From NCBI GenBank assembly GCA_903632075.3, contig CAHIKZ030000027.1:2196501-2260500 (forward strand): a DNA stretch of 64,000 nt, in the 5' to 3' direction. Each line of letters begins with the position of its first letter. Positions within the stretch are counted from its first letter, which is position 1. This DNA comes from Acanthosepion pharaonis. Its lineage: Eukaryota; Mollusca; Cephalopoda; Sepiida; Sepiidae. The translations under genes were made by a program, and so were the position numbers. Shown in pieces: positions 12,738 through 23,908 of the stretch. Under the pieces are notes generated by a model, which searched no databases, was not told the DNA's origin, and was given only the letters and a program-made list of their open reading frames with translations.

Positions 12738-13581
12738 TCAGGTCATCCCATAAGTTCTGTCCGAATTTTACCTATTTTTTAAAATGAACGAAATTTAAAG
12801 AGTATTTTATAATGTCTAATGGAGCTGAACATTATTTTTATGTTTAAATGCATTTAAACTGATCACATTTTATTTCAGAGAACAATAAAATTAAATTTTG
12901 TTTGATTAAAACCCTGCTAACATGGAAGTACCCAAGAATCATTTGAGGCACATAATGCTTTATGAGTTCAAGAAAGGAAACTCAGCAGCCGAAGCTGTTA
13001 GAAACATTCACTCAGTTTATGGAGAGGAATGTGTGAATGAAAGAACTTGCAGAAGATGATTTGCAAAATTCAGAGGTGGAGATTTCACCCTTGAAGATGA
13101 AGATCGAACCGGACGTCCAGTTGAGCTTGATGAAAAGCTTCTTGAAGCAGCACTTGAAGAAAATCCTGCTTTATCAGTTGAGGAATTGGAAGGTGTTCTC
13201 AGTTCAAACCATACAACTGTTCATCGTCATCTTCAACAACTTGGAAAAGTTCCTAAACTCGGAGAATGGATGCCTCATGAATTGTCTGAAAACAACCTCA
13301 AATCTCGAGCTCTTCTCTCCATTATCGCCAACTTGTTTCCCCCCTTTTTTGGATACACTTGGAGGAAACAGCTTTTGTAACACAGGAAGAGGTTAAAACT
13401 GACATTTGTGAGTTCTTCGAATCAAAGCCAAAAGAATTTTACACTAATGGAATTAGTAAACTTGTTAATAGATGGAAGGAAGTCATAGATAATTAGGGAA
13501 AATACATTGTTGATTGAATCTGTAATTAAATGTAACATTTGGTCACTTATTTATTCGGACAGAACTTATGGGATGACCTGA
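12738..13581 (+). mobile_element. Internally deleted mariner transposon
   Basis: Inverted ends TCAGGTCATCCCATAAGTTC (from 12738) and the matching complement ending at 13581 are perfectly paired over about 29 bases. The element is flanked by TA on both sides (12736-12737 and 13582-13583), the target duplication of Tc1/mariner elements. It is 844 bp, against about 1.3 kb for a complete mariner. The transposase between the ends lacks its catalytic core. Confidence 0.92.
12922..13496 (+). pseudogene. Mariner transposase remnant, catalytic domain deleted
   Basis: Begins MEVPKNHLRHIMLYEFKKGN, the mariner N-terminal helix-turn-helix domain. It continues through NERTCRR, an in-frame TGA where W is expected, and then FAKFRGGDFTLEDEDRTGRP, which includes the linker motif, and HTTVHRHLQQLGKVPKLGEW (second HTH and WVPHEL-type motif as WMPHEL). 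After SIIANLF (about 13335) the frame jumps to VKTDICEFFESKP and ISKLVNRWKEVIDN, the usual mariner C-terminus, with a stop at 13494. The three catalytic aspartates (DD34D) and about 150 codons are missing. Confidence 0.9.
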
Positions 13582-13889
13582 TAGATGTTAGATCAGAAAA
13601 AACATATTCTTCAAATGTAAAATTCATATCCATACCAATGTGTTCATTTTCATTATGATTTTGAAATACTACTGGCCTGAGAGATAATTTAGGATAGATA
13701 ATATTTCTGTCTTCGAGCTAAAACAAAAGAATAAACATCATCCAATAGAACATATCTATTTCCTTCTTCAGTTGTATCGCTGCCTTCCTTAGTACGATAC
13801 TTTAGACCCTTAATTTCTGCATTCGCATCTTGCTCTATGTCTATTTACATCTGGTATTTGTGGTTTCAAGTCCTGGATATAACAAGGCT

Positions 13890-14290
13890 TTCCTGAGTCT
13901 TCTCTACAAATGTGTTTTCATGGGAACTGCTTTGATGAGTTTTATTCCCTGATGCCCCGACTAAATAAATTCAAGCGTGTTTCTAAATTGGCATCTAGGT
14001 CCCACCCGTTAACGGTTGAAATAGCTAAATACAACCGTCACATCCACTCCAACAGTTTTCTTTACACGCCCTTCCCACGCGGGGAGTTCCCTTCCGTTTA
14101 CCTGATTCCTTGATAACTAAAATCTTGAAAAAGTTAAATGCCAATTCCCATCTTTAAACTTTTTGAATCCCCTTTTGTATCATATCCTTTCTTCAATCCT
14201 CCCTATTCTCAGTGTTCTTTTTCACTCCATGTAACCCTTGTGTACTACTGGCATTCTCGCTTGGCTTTGGGTGAAATGATTAAAAATTAA
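13890..14290 (+). pseudogene. 3' end of a jockey/CR1-like LINE
   Basis: The plus frame includes MCFHGNCFDEFYSLMPRLN and then SKLASRSHPLTVEIAKYNRH, which align by eye with the C-terminal region of the LINE copies at 26800-27200, 40805-43500 and 52190-52890 (ATRLASRSHPFTVEIPKCN type). It ends with 'tttgggtgaaatgattaaaa', the shared 3' terminus of this family. Confidence 0.7.
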
Positions 14291-15600
14291 ATCCTGCAGC
14301 TAGGCCTTGGGATATTGGAGGTTTTGAGGAACATGGAACCACATCTTAATGAAAGTATAAATATACATTTTAATAGTAAAAATAACAGAAATACATTTTT
14401 ATGTAAAAAAGAAAATTAGCAATGATAACTATTTATAGTAATATTAGCAACAATACATTTTTAAAGCAATATGACTAGCGATACATTTTATCTGTAGTTG
14501 AAGATATACAAATGCGTTTAAAATACATTTAGTTGAAGCCATAAAATTGTTCAAAGTATTTATATTACGGCATTAAATAACCCATAGAAGTTCATATGCA
14601 GCTAAACAAAATCAACTAACCAAACAACCAATATGTAAAAACTCTTTCATAACCTTAAGATATATAATATACAACAATTTCTTAAATCAAACTGTATTCC
14701 AAAATATAACTTCAACAAAACTACATCATAAAAACATATCATAATAATTATGTTCACGTCAACATGTATATATACAAAAGATGAGTATCATCTACCATAT
14801 ATTCAACTGTGAAAGCAGAATAACATATAACATGTTTTTATTACTTCAAAGCTTACAAGAAAATTAAACTTCGGTACCAAATGCCCCTTAAGGAGTTGAT
14901 ATAGCATTAAACAAACAAAATAAAATCAGTTTTGGTTTCACCTCATCATGACCTGGGGTCATGTTTATAGAATACGAGGTGAAGTCACAAGATTTAGCCT
15001 CATTATTGACTTCTTTTTCGTAAATCCCGCCTTCTATACCTAATGATTTGATATTTATATTAAGGGATTTTGATAGAATCTTAGACATTATCCCTACAGG
15101 TTAAGTATATTAACATACAATCATCGCATTAATATTTAGATATTTTATTCTGTATCGGAGATTTTAAATGTATTGAAGGTAGTATGGCCTATGAAAATTT
15201 TAAATTTAGTATTATGCAAATAGTGATCTAATTTTTTAAGGCGTAAAATATATTGAATGCTTCAATTCTTTCTCTGAGATCATCAAGATTGGGTGGCAGT
15301 GAAAAAAAATGTGTTTTTATTTTCATTTTCCTCCCCTCTGTGTTGTCAAACTGAACTCATATGTATTACACCCCAATGATTAAATCCCACGCGTCCGTAT
15401 ACAGTGAGGAGGGTCTGTTTAAGTCAGAATAAGCAAGCATAGGTCGAGTTATGTTTTAAAATATCAAAGGCTCGTTGACTTGGATTGAATATATTTATGT
15501 ATTAGTTCTGTTAGAGGTTCTGATCTGGAGTAAAACATCGATAGTGTTGCGGCTCGTCTTGGTCTATAGTAGTCTTTAGTCATATAAAGAGGAAGCTAAC
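14291..15600. other. Unannotated AT-rich stretch
   Basis: Contains many short 'atacattttta' phrases but no gene, terminal repeat or structured RNA that I can support. Confidence 0.5.
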
Positions 15601-15609
15601 GGCCACATC

Positions 15610-16320
15610 AAGAGTAGGGAGAAACATTCACCGCTGCTGGCATGGATTCTTCTTTATGTACCGTGTCCCCTCGGGGGTTAGTCGATCATGGCTCTCCGCA
15701 ACCTATTGTCCCTTGTGCCTCTTAATAATTTTGTCTTTCTGTTATTTCTCTAAAAACCTCTTCCGCCATACATCTACTCAATCTCACGAAGTATGTTATG
15801 CGTTGTTTTCATATGTCTCTTTTGCCATCAATCTGTTTTGTGAATATCAGTTTTACCAAGCACTCTTTCCTCAATATGCGCCCTAGAAACCTCAACTGTC
15901 CCTTCCTGATGTTAACTTTCCTTTTGTTACCATCTTCTCTAAAATTTCGTTTTTGCTCACATAATTCATTCATGGTATCCTCAGCATCCTTCTATAGAAC
16001 CCCATTTCTGTTGATTCAAGTTTCTTCTTCATCTTTGAGGATTGTCCATCCGTTACTGACATACAGAAGGACAAATATCACGTGACAGTACTTTTTCCTT
16101 TTTTCTAGTGAATTTTTTCTTTTACTTGGTACTCTGCTAAATTTTGGATTGTATCTTTGGCTATCCAAATATTCCCCCGGATATTGGTGTCACAGTTTGC
16201 ATTCTCTGCTAAAACACTTCCCAGATATTTAAATTCCGTACATATTTGATTTTGATATCTCCAATTTGCAATTCGTAATTTGGGCTCAAACTTTAGTTTT
16301 GTTAGAAAAGCCACTAGTCA
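15610..16320 (-). pseudogene. RTE-like LINE fragment (reverse transcriptase C-terminal part)
   Basis: From 16314 downward the minus frame reads FKYLGSVLAENANCDTNIRG and then IWIAKDTIQNL, the widely conserved block after the RT palm in RTE-like LINEs (FNYLGS, IRRRI.AK). Further down, other frames show the 'RKGQLRFLGRILRKECL' type block and the final part, broken by frameshifts. The same family appears at 18285, 27245, 61065 and 63225. Confidence 0.7.
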
Positions 16321-16352
16321 GTATAAGCCGAAAATAGACAGATATTGACGAA

Positions 16353-16359
16353 TTAAGAA

Positions 16360-16414
<55 letters not shown>

Positions 16415-16419
16415 GGAGG
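16353..16419. repeat. (TG)n(AG)n compound microsatellite
   Basis: A short TG tract runs directly into a GA tract of about 36 bp. Confidence 0.9.
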
Positions 16420-18284
16420 GAGTGAAAAGTTATGAAAGAGAGGAAGAAAAACGAAATAAACATAGCTTTGTTTTACTGGAATTAATGAAGTAATAACTAA
16501 ACGGGTTTAACCACAAACACTATAAATTATTTGTCAAAAAGTGAATAGCTTCTTGTGTTTGTTGAAATGGAAAGTGAGTATGTATAGCTAATGTTTTGTG
16601 AATAGGAATCTTCTTCAGATTGGCTTGCGGGAATGACTTGCTGATTTTGACTAAAATTTGCTAAATGTTCTCTGAATGTTGGTGTCACGTGAGGTCTGTC
16701 TTCAACATAGTAAAAAATCATAATAAATACCTACATCGTTTTCCTACGACCAATCAAACCATAACATGATGTTTCCGCATAAATTATGCACAGCATAAAA
16801 TGTTTTTGTTTGCTATTCAACCGTTTCGAAAGACAAATTTCTAATAGCATATCCATGGACGGTCAGCTGTTTGTAAATTAAATCTTCCATCCCCAAGAGC
16901 ATAATAACATATACACTCTTTTATCGATAAAAGAAATGTCTGCCCTTATATCTATTATTGTTCTTTAGTGAACATCATTAATTTTTACAGTGGTCATAAA
17001 AAGGCTTACCACAATATTTATCTTAAGCGTTGATAATCTATATACCCAGCAACATTTCTGCGAACTGATTCCCCGAGTTACGCTGGAATAATCCGTCATT
17101 ACATGTATGTTTCAAATACAGACACATCTTCAACAAGTGATCGATAAAAGGTTCGAAATTTTTCAGTAAAAGGGAAAATATTTTCCACCTGCTCCCTTTG
17201 GCTTGCTACCATACTATACCAATTTCCCTATTCTGCACCGATAACACTTAATGTTCTTATAACATCAGAGGATAAATGGCGTTGTAGAGACGTTATTTTA
17301 ACGTTGCAATCAACTATTTTCTGGCCCAAAAGAGACCGCTCATACCCAACTATTTCATAATATGATAGTAAGTGCTGTATATGAAAGATTTAGAACCGTT
17401 CAAATACCATCACTATAGACTTATTCTCTTTACAGTATGTAAAGACAGTATGTAATTTTTGTTTGAAGTTCTATTTTTTTTTAATTGACAATCGCTAATA
17501 TAAGGGTGTGCTTTATGTTGGAATGAATATCGGCTCGGAATGAAAATTCAGAAATCTGAGTTCAAATTCTAATCTACCCCATTACATTTACTTACACGGA
17601 ATTACTCTTAGGTATGGTACAAATCCATGTCTTCTCCCACAGCTATAGGTTGAGTCCTATAGCCTTGATTGGTAACAAGTCTAATGCAGAAAGAAAAGGT
17701 AACCGACTGCCGGAAAGTCCTCAGCCTAGATAGAGATGATTTCCAATCGTGTATCACGTATGGCACTGTACAATAAAAGATCAGAAAATTCAAATATTCC
17801 TGTACACACACGAAACTTATATTTTGTAGGAAAAATCAATTGCTTTTACAGCAGTTCGGTGGAACCTTATGAGTTTTCAATTTGTCGGACATAAAAATGA
17901 ATTAGCATACCTTTTGCAATTCATTCCACTCAGTGAAACTTGAATCATGATTAGTTAGTAGAAGCGCAATTTACCTGGGATCGCTGACCTTCGTTCAGTG
18001 GTGAAGCATTTTCTTTTTTCTTCTGCAAAAGAAGCATTCAACACAAAAGCGTTTTGGCCTTCGGAGTATATTCCCATTTTCTTCTGAACTGCCTGATGTA
18101 CGTTATGATATCTTATTTGAATTTAGCATCTAATTTCTTTTAATGTAACAATACAAGGCAAAGTATTTGCAACGTTACCAGCTAAAGCCCCAGGCATCTG
18201 GTTGGGAATTAACAACAAAAAGAAGTTGTATCTTCTATGTAACGTTGTAGTAACGTCATTTTAACTATTCCTATCTAGAGCCTT
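16420..18284. other. Unannotated AT-rich stretch with a possible SINE piece
   Basis: No gene recognised. Near 17530-17580 the phrase 'atcggctcggaatgaaaat' followed by 'ctgagttcaaattctaatc' resembles the tRNA-like part of the SINE at 18588-18776, on the plus strand. No 5S part is visible. Confidence 0.4.
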
Positions 18285-18560
18285 TTTAATGTTTTATAGA
18301 TTATGCAAAAGTGTTCGATAAAGTAAGTCACAATGAACTGTTAAAACTGTTAAGTTACGTTAACATATTTGGGAAGAATATTACAATAACTCAGGCACTA
18401 TACTGTCAGCAAACTACTTGCATACGGATAAAAATGAATTCAGTAAATATACAAAAATAGGAATGTGAGTAAGAAAAGAACATGTCTTCTCACCGGACTT
18501 ATTCAGCCTATAGAGAGCGAGGCGATTCTAAGAGAATTACAAGTTCTACCATATTATTAT
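18285..18560 (+). pseudogene. RTE-like LINE fragment (RT palm)
   Basis: The plus frame reads FIDYAKVFDKVSHNELLKLL (RT motif A region with the first catalytic Asp, as FIDYAKAFDKV in relatives). It continues with YVNIFGKNITI, then CIRI, and frameshifted MSSHRTYSAYRER / SEAILRELQVLP, the equivalents of GCVLSPDLF and EAILREL. The YADD block is not present because a SINE follows. Confidence 0.7.
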
Positions 18561-18587
18561 TTAATCCATAAACTGGGGAGAAGTACT

Positions 18588-18776
18588 GGAGTCATACGTT
18601 TCCCGAACGCATTTTCTCGACTGGAATTTGAACTCGGCTCTATGATTTCTCATTCCGAGCCGCTCTACGTTACATACCGCACATCCAAGCCGTCACCCAT
18701 CTAGGAACTGAGCAGGCTCGACGTTGTTTAATTTCGGAGATCGGACGTGAAGCGGATTCTCAACGTGATATGGCCA
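18588..18776 (-). mobile_element. 5S rRNA/tRNA-type SINE, copy 2
   Basis: On the minus strand 18775-18668 reads 'GGCCATATCACGTTGAGA', 'CGTCCGATCTCCGAAATTAA', 'ACAACGTCGAGCC', 'TAGATGGGTGACGGCTTGG', in the exact order of animal 5S rRNA with the internal promoter boxes recognisable. It continues without a break into a tRNA-like section with 'GAGTTCAAATTCCAG' as B box (about 18630-18615). The first bases of 5S are missing. It is better preserved than the 9045 copy and shows that the two form one family. Either a fused 5S/tRNA SINE or a 5S pseudogene placed beside a tRNA SINE could explain one copy; two copies with the same order favour the fusion. Confidence 0.72.
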
Positions 18777-20460
18777 GATCAATGGTTAAAATGGTTTCTT
18801 GCTTAAGCCTTAGCAAGAACCATCCTTCTTCGAAAGTCGTGGAGTGACGTTACAGAATCGCAAAGAACTGTACCAAAAACAGAAACCATAGCCCCTGAGC
18901 ACTAAAATAGATAAAACATGTTAAGAGAAAAATAAAAAAAAAATTTAAGAGAAAACTAATGACATAATTAAGATATTGAATTCCAGATTAGAAAGAACTT
19001 CACACCCATCAATACTAGAAACAGCAACAAGAGTGAGAAACTTATTTTCCTTAAAAATATTTTAATAGAAAAAATTTATAAATTTCAATCGAAAGTAGCA
19101 ATGACTGCTCAGTTTATGAATTCTGGATGCTTACTCATAAAGAAAGATTACCGTTACCATTTCAAATGGCTGTTGTTGATTTTGGGGGGATCGGTGTCTA
19201 GTAGTCTGGCAAGACTTATGTCTGAAAAACATTTTATCACTGCGGATGGGTGTGAATTTTGGAGATGTATGGTAGTGCGACAATAGTTATAAGTGTAGGA
19301 AAAGAAGACATTTTGAAAATGCAATATGGGTGGATGCGGATGGATTGTTATAAATTGCCGGTGAATTCGGGTTAAGTTTATGTTCGTATGTCTGTAGGTA
19401 TGAAATCCTGACAACTATATGCAAAATGGAAAAAAGTGAAATGCAGATGGATGGTGGTGGGTGTGATTGCTTAGAGTGCGTGTCAGTTTGATACGCCATA
19501 TAACTCTGTGCAGAATTATAAATATTTTATAATTCATGCGGGTAGGTGTGTTGCTCTGATTTCTTTTGTGCATAAGCTGTGTGCGATAAAGTACAAAAAC
19601 ATATTATTCAATGATGGTTGATTCGGATATGTGTATTTGTTTAGGTTGCATGTAAATGTTATAAATCTTATAGATTAAAACTTGTCACGCCAGAAAAAAA
19701 CATACAAAAAGTGTACAGAATATATAAAACGGGCATCAGAGTGTGAAGTCTAATATCGTTTTGTAAAATAAAAATATTTTGTGTCTCTTACTAGTTAAGC
19801 AGCAGCAGGAGTGAAATTATAATGAAGATTTTCCACATTTTAATGCGAACAGTCATTTTGCTTTTTAGTTCTATTTATTGAGCTTGTTTGTCTTAGCCGT
19901 TTTATTTAGGATTTCTTTGGCTTGTTTTTCTTTCTTTACATTCATCATCTAACATGAAGTTCAAAGCATAGGCCTCATACCCATAAAATATATTAATTCA
20001 TAAATAATTTCCGTTTTCGAGAAACAAATGTAACTAACTACTAATCAAACAGTTAAGCATAATTTTAGGATATACTAACATACCTTAGTTTCTGCAAGTC
20101 AGTAGTAGCGTATATAGTAGATTAAAAGAAAAATGTTATTCTTCTTCATGATAAAGCAAGTTCACATACAACAAGAAAAATATGTTATTCGTACACTATG
20201 CAGCTTTATTGGATGCGTTCTTATAATTTCGCTTTTCAACCATGAGATCCAATTTCAAATATGAAAAAGTTGACATTGATACTGTCGGCCTGGGAAGGTA
20301 AACCAACAAATGCACGGTACGGCTTGAAATTGCCTGAACACCATACTATGAGTTGTATCTTGTCTTATCGGTGAAATTGGATAGATGGAATTGTCTGCCG
20401 ATGGTTGTGCTAGCAGGATGTCACAAATCATCGTGAGTGTTCAACAAACAAAAATACCGG
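18777..20460. other. Unannotated AT-rich stretch
   Basis: No gene or element identified. A region at 19190-19500 is unusually rich in 'ggatg' and 'gtgtga' phrases on the plus strand but has no clear period. Confidence 0.5.
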
Positions 20461-20461
20461 A

Positions 20462-20471
20462 GCAGGTGTTG

Positions 20472-20509
<38 letters not shown>

Positions 20510-20660
20510 AAGTATAGGATTGGTTTATACGGAATACATTTCAATAACCAAAAAAAATACTATTCTTAAAAGAGTGCGAAATACAGACACCAGAAGTGTT
20601 GAAACAAAATGACTATTTGTAGTGATTTTATAACATATTTATGTTATAATATTCGAATAA

Positions 20661-20691
<31 letters not shown>

Positions 20692-20693
20692 CT
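20462..20693. repeat. (TA)n at 20474-20507 and (ATCT)n at 20662-20693
   Basis: Two short arrays. The ATCT array ends immediately at the TA target site of the neighbouring Tc1 element, so the transposon inserted at the edge of the microsatellite. Confidence 0.9.
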
Positions 20694-20694
20694 A

Positions 20695-22312
20695 CAGTAG
20701 CGGCCATAATATAAGGAACGAAAACCACAAAAACATAAATATGTGTATTACTTAAAAAGTAATGCATGATTAGCAATGCAACTTTTACCGAATAAAGATT
20801 AGGGTGTAATGCATAAATATTATACAAAGTTACAAAAATTTACATAATATTTTTTTTTAAAATAAAGATTAAATGGAACAAAGGAAATAAGCTACTGGCT
20901 AAAAGTTAAGGAACGATCTTGTTAATACTTGATTGTGAACAAAATATCAACAAAATTTAATATTTGGTAAACATCCCCTTATTTTCAATGACTTCTCTGC
21001 ATCGTCGACCACATGATCTAATTAATTTCTTGCAAAAATCAGCAGTAATTCCCTTCAATTCGTCTTTCAATAACTCCCATAGGTGATCCTGTTTTTTCGG
21101 GTTTCTTTTCTGAGCTCTTTCTCCAATTATCTTCCAAACATTTTCTATTGGATTCAGGTCGGGGCTTCTGGGCTGGCCACTTCAGTAGGGCGATTCCATC
21201 TTCTTCAAATAAAGTCATAACCTTCTGGGCCTTGTGGCAAGGTGCATTGTCCTGCATGAAAATAGGAGATTCATAAAGATTATGGTGTAATCTTGGTACC
21301 ACATGCTGCTGAAGAAGCCTTTTATAAATCTCAGCATTGATATTGCCATGTACGCGGATGATAGGGCCAACCCCTGCAGATGAAATCATTCCCCACATCA
21401 TCATACTACCGCCACCAAACTTAACGGTTTTCTTGACACATTGAGAAGACAGTCTTTCACCTGTTCTACGTCGTACGTAAGTTTTGCCCTCAGAACCAAA
21501 TATAGTAAACTTGGACTCGTCACTGAAATGAACTGTATCCCATTGTGCGCCAGACCAAACAACGTGTTCTCTTGCATACTCCAGGCATGCCCTTTGGTTT
21601 CGCTTTGAAATGAGAGGCTTCGAAGCTGGAATACGGGCATGCAATCCTGCATTTTTCTAACCTGCGAGCAACTGTTTTCCTTGAGATCTTATTATCTGTC
21701 TCTCCATTAAATTTACGGGCAATTGATGTAGCAGTTTCAAGATGGTTTTTTGTAGATATTCTAACAATTCTTCGATTTTTGCGATGTTTTTGGAAGTCTG
21801 CTGGTTTTTGGTTTTGCATCTAACGTTTTATCGGTTTTTATACCTGCTAATTACACCATGAATGACACTTTTAGACCTATGAACAATATCAGAAATTTCT
21901 GAAATTGACTTTTTTTTCTTGATAGTTAGCGATAATATTTTTTTTCTTTAAAAGAGAGCATTTTGCGTGTAGAATTTGCCATATTGCTTAAAAATAAAGT
22001 TCTAATGATAAATGAACTTTTACTTATTGTTGAAAAGCTCCATCGAGTTTTTTAACAATGTAAATTAAAATTTTAAGCAAATTATTAACATCGTTCCTTA
22101 ACTTTTGTTCAGTAGCTAATTTCCTTTGTTCCATTTAATCTTTATTTAAAAAAAAACTATTATGTAAATTTTTGTAACTTTGTATAATATTTATGCATTA
22201 CACCCTAATCTTTATTCGGTAAAAATTTCATTGTTAATCATGCATTACTTTTTAAGTAATACACATATTTATGTCTTTGTTGTTTCCGTTCCTTATATTA
22301 TGGCCCCTATTG
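20695..22312 (-). mobile_element. Tc1-like transposon with long IR/DR ends
   Basis: Bounded by TA on both sides (20693-20694 and 22313-22314). The left end reads CAGTAGCGGCCATAATATAA and the right end is its near-perfect complement. The inverted repeats extend inward for about 225 bp on each side. Each carries two copies of the short direct repeat AAGGAACGA, outer (about 20713 and 22295) and inner (about 20908 and 22099). This paired arrangement is the IR/DR layout of the Tc1 group. The transposase is on the minus strand and is broken. Confidence 0.93.
20957..21982 (-). pseudogene. Tc1 transposase, frameshifted
   Basis: Starts MANSTRKMLSFKEKK at 21982 and ends GMFTKY with TAA at 20957. The N-terminal HTH is visible as SISEISDIVHRSKSVIHGVI. 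The catalytic part has HFSDESKF (first Asp), MQDNAPCHKAQ (second Asp) and, after correcting for one extra A near 21165, SPDLNPIEN (Glu). The second Asp to Glu spacing is 34 residues, i.e. DD34E, as in Tc1. Further frameshifts occur near 21930 (A-run) and between 21640 and 21820. At about 340 codons the length is normal for Tc1, so this is a fairly young copy killed by small indels. Confidence 0.92.
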
Positions 22313-22313
22313 T

Positions 22314-22314
22314 A

Positions 22315-22359
<45 letters not shown>

Positions 22360-22360
22360 T
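22314..22360. repeat. (TA)n microsatellite
   Basis: About 20 TA units directly after the Tc1 right end. Confidence 0.9.
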
Positions 22361-23402
22361 ATTTATAACTTTGATGTATAAAATGGCAGCAGATTTTGAC
22401 ATCAAAGTTTGGAGTAAAAATCGTGTCTTAAAGATTGCAAAATAGGATATACTTATTTACGTTATATATAATAAAATGGAATAAACAAATGAAAGGAAAT
22501 GGAGCTGGTCTAATATCTGCAGAATGTACTTGCTGAATGTATTTCAGTACACACGTTAAAAAAAATCTCATCTTCTATCATGATCCTGTCATTACATTAA
22601 TGCGAAATAGGAAAATAGGAAAAGGTTATTAAATGTTTTAACCTTGGACACGGATTTCAGATTACAGTGACTCTATGTAAAATAGTTACTACTGAGTTTA
22701 ACGTTTTCGAAATCTAATACTTTATACGTCTGCTTTATGTTTACACGTTTTGTTTGAATTTTTTTACATTTTCTTTTTGTAGCATACACTGGTACTCAAG
22801 TGGCAACATACAGACGATCTGTACTCTGCTTTTAAATCTGCCGTCGTCTGGATTTTTTAAATTTTGGATTTATGTAGATTGCGTATATTGGTGTTATTAT
22901 GGGAGTGGGTCGGGGGAAATCGTCGTCGTGATGTCACTCATGTTAACGCAAACATAGATGCATGTTCACACCCGTTGAGGTAGGCAGACACACATACACA
23001 CTCGTTCGTCTGCCGAGGCTCATACAGACATAAACATATATGGACAGTATGGGATTTGACATATGTATGTATATGGGTGCTGCTGTCTATATACATACGC
23101 ATTTGTATGTTGAAATTCAAAGGTTGGAAGTGTAGCGAAAATTTCTCGTAAATGTATCGTGAATGTATACATGTCAGCAATCAGAGGATTTTTCTATTCT
23201 TTCGCTGAATAATATTTCCTCGCATGCACGTATATACGTGTGGTGGGGTCTGTTTAAAATTACGATAGGTAAAAATTGCTATTATTTTTAATTTTGTAAG
23301 GTTGATTTGTTATTATTTTGAAGCTGGTTATTTGCTTGTTTTTGATGGCTGCGTATATGTAACTGATAGAAATTGCGGTTTGTAATCTTTATTGTTTTTT
23401 TA
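22361..23402. other. Unannotated stretch
   Basis: No gene recognised. Around 22920-23180 the strand is rich in 'cacac'/'acatac' phrases typical of decayed microsatellites. Confidence 0.5.
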
Positions 23403-23753
23403 AGGTGGTATTAAATATGCTGGGGAGTAGTTTATGTTAATAATTTTAGCGGGTTTATATGACATTAGTAGATGTGTTGTGGGAGTAATGTTGTAGGGTG
23501 AATGGTGGCAATGATAATATAAGTAGCTAATAGTTATTGTAAATTGGTAGAAGTGATTAGTAATGGTGGTGGGAGAATGATAAAAACAATAAATGTAATT
23601 ATTGTGGTGGTAGATTGAACTAAAAAGTTATTGTTGGCTTTTTATTTTATTTTATTTCATTTAATTATTTATTTATTTATTTTGGTATACATCCTGAAAA
23701 TAGGTATTTATTCTCATGCCTACATTTGGAAATTATCTCTGATCTTATTGGTT
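23403..23753 (-). repeat. Penelope-like element 3' end, tandem copy 1
   Basis: On the minus strand 23752-23690 reads RSEIISKCRHENKYLF, the terminal segment of the Penelope-like reading frame after the GIY-YIG domain, followed by about 290 bp of 3' flank. The whole stretch is repeated at 23755-26568 at roughly 80-85% by eye, with a transposon inserted in the second copy. Confidence 0.7.
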
Positions 23754-23908
23754 TTTATTTGGTGGTATTAAATATACTGGGGGAGTAATTTACGTTAATA
23801 ATTATAGTGGATTTATATGTTAATAGTAGATGTGATGTGGTAGTAATGGTGTTGGGGGTTGGTGGTAATGTTAATATTAGTAGCTGATAGTTATTGTAAA
23901 GCGGTGTA

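Noticed and set aside
18668..18775. Functional 5S rRNA gene
   Set aside because: The 5' end is missing and many paired positions have changed; it is part of a repeat with a tRNA-like section.
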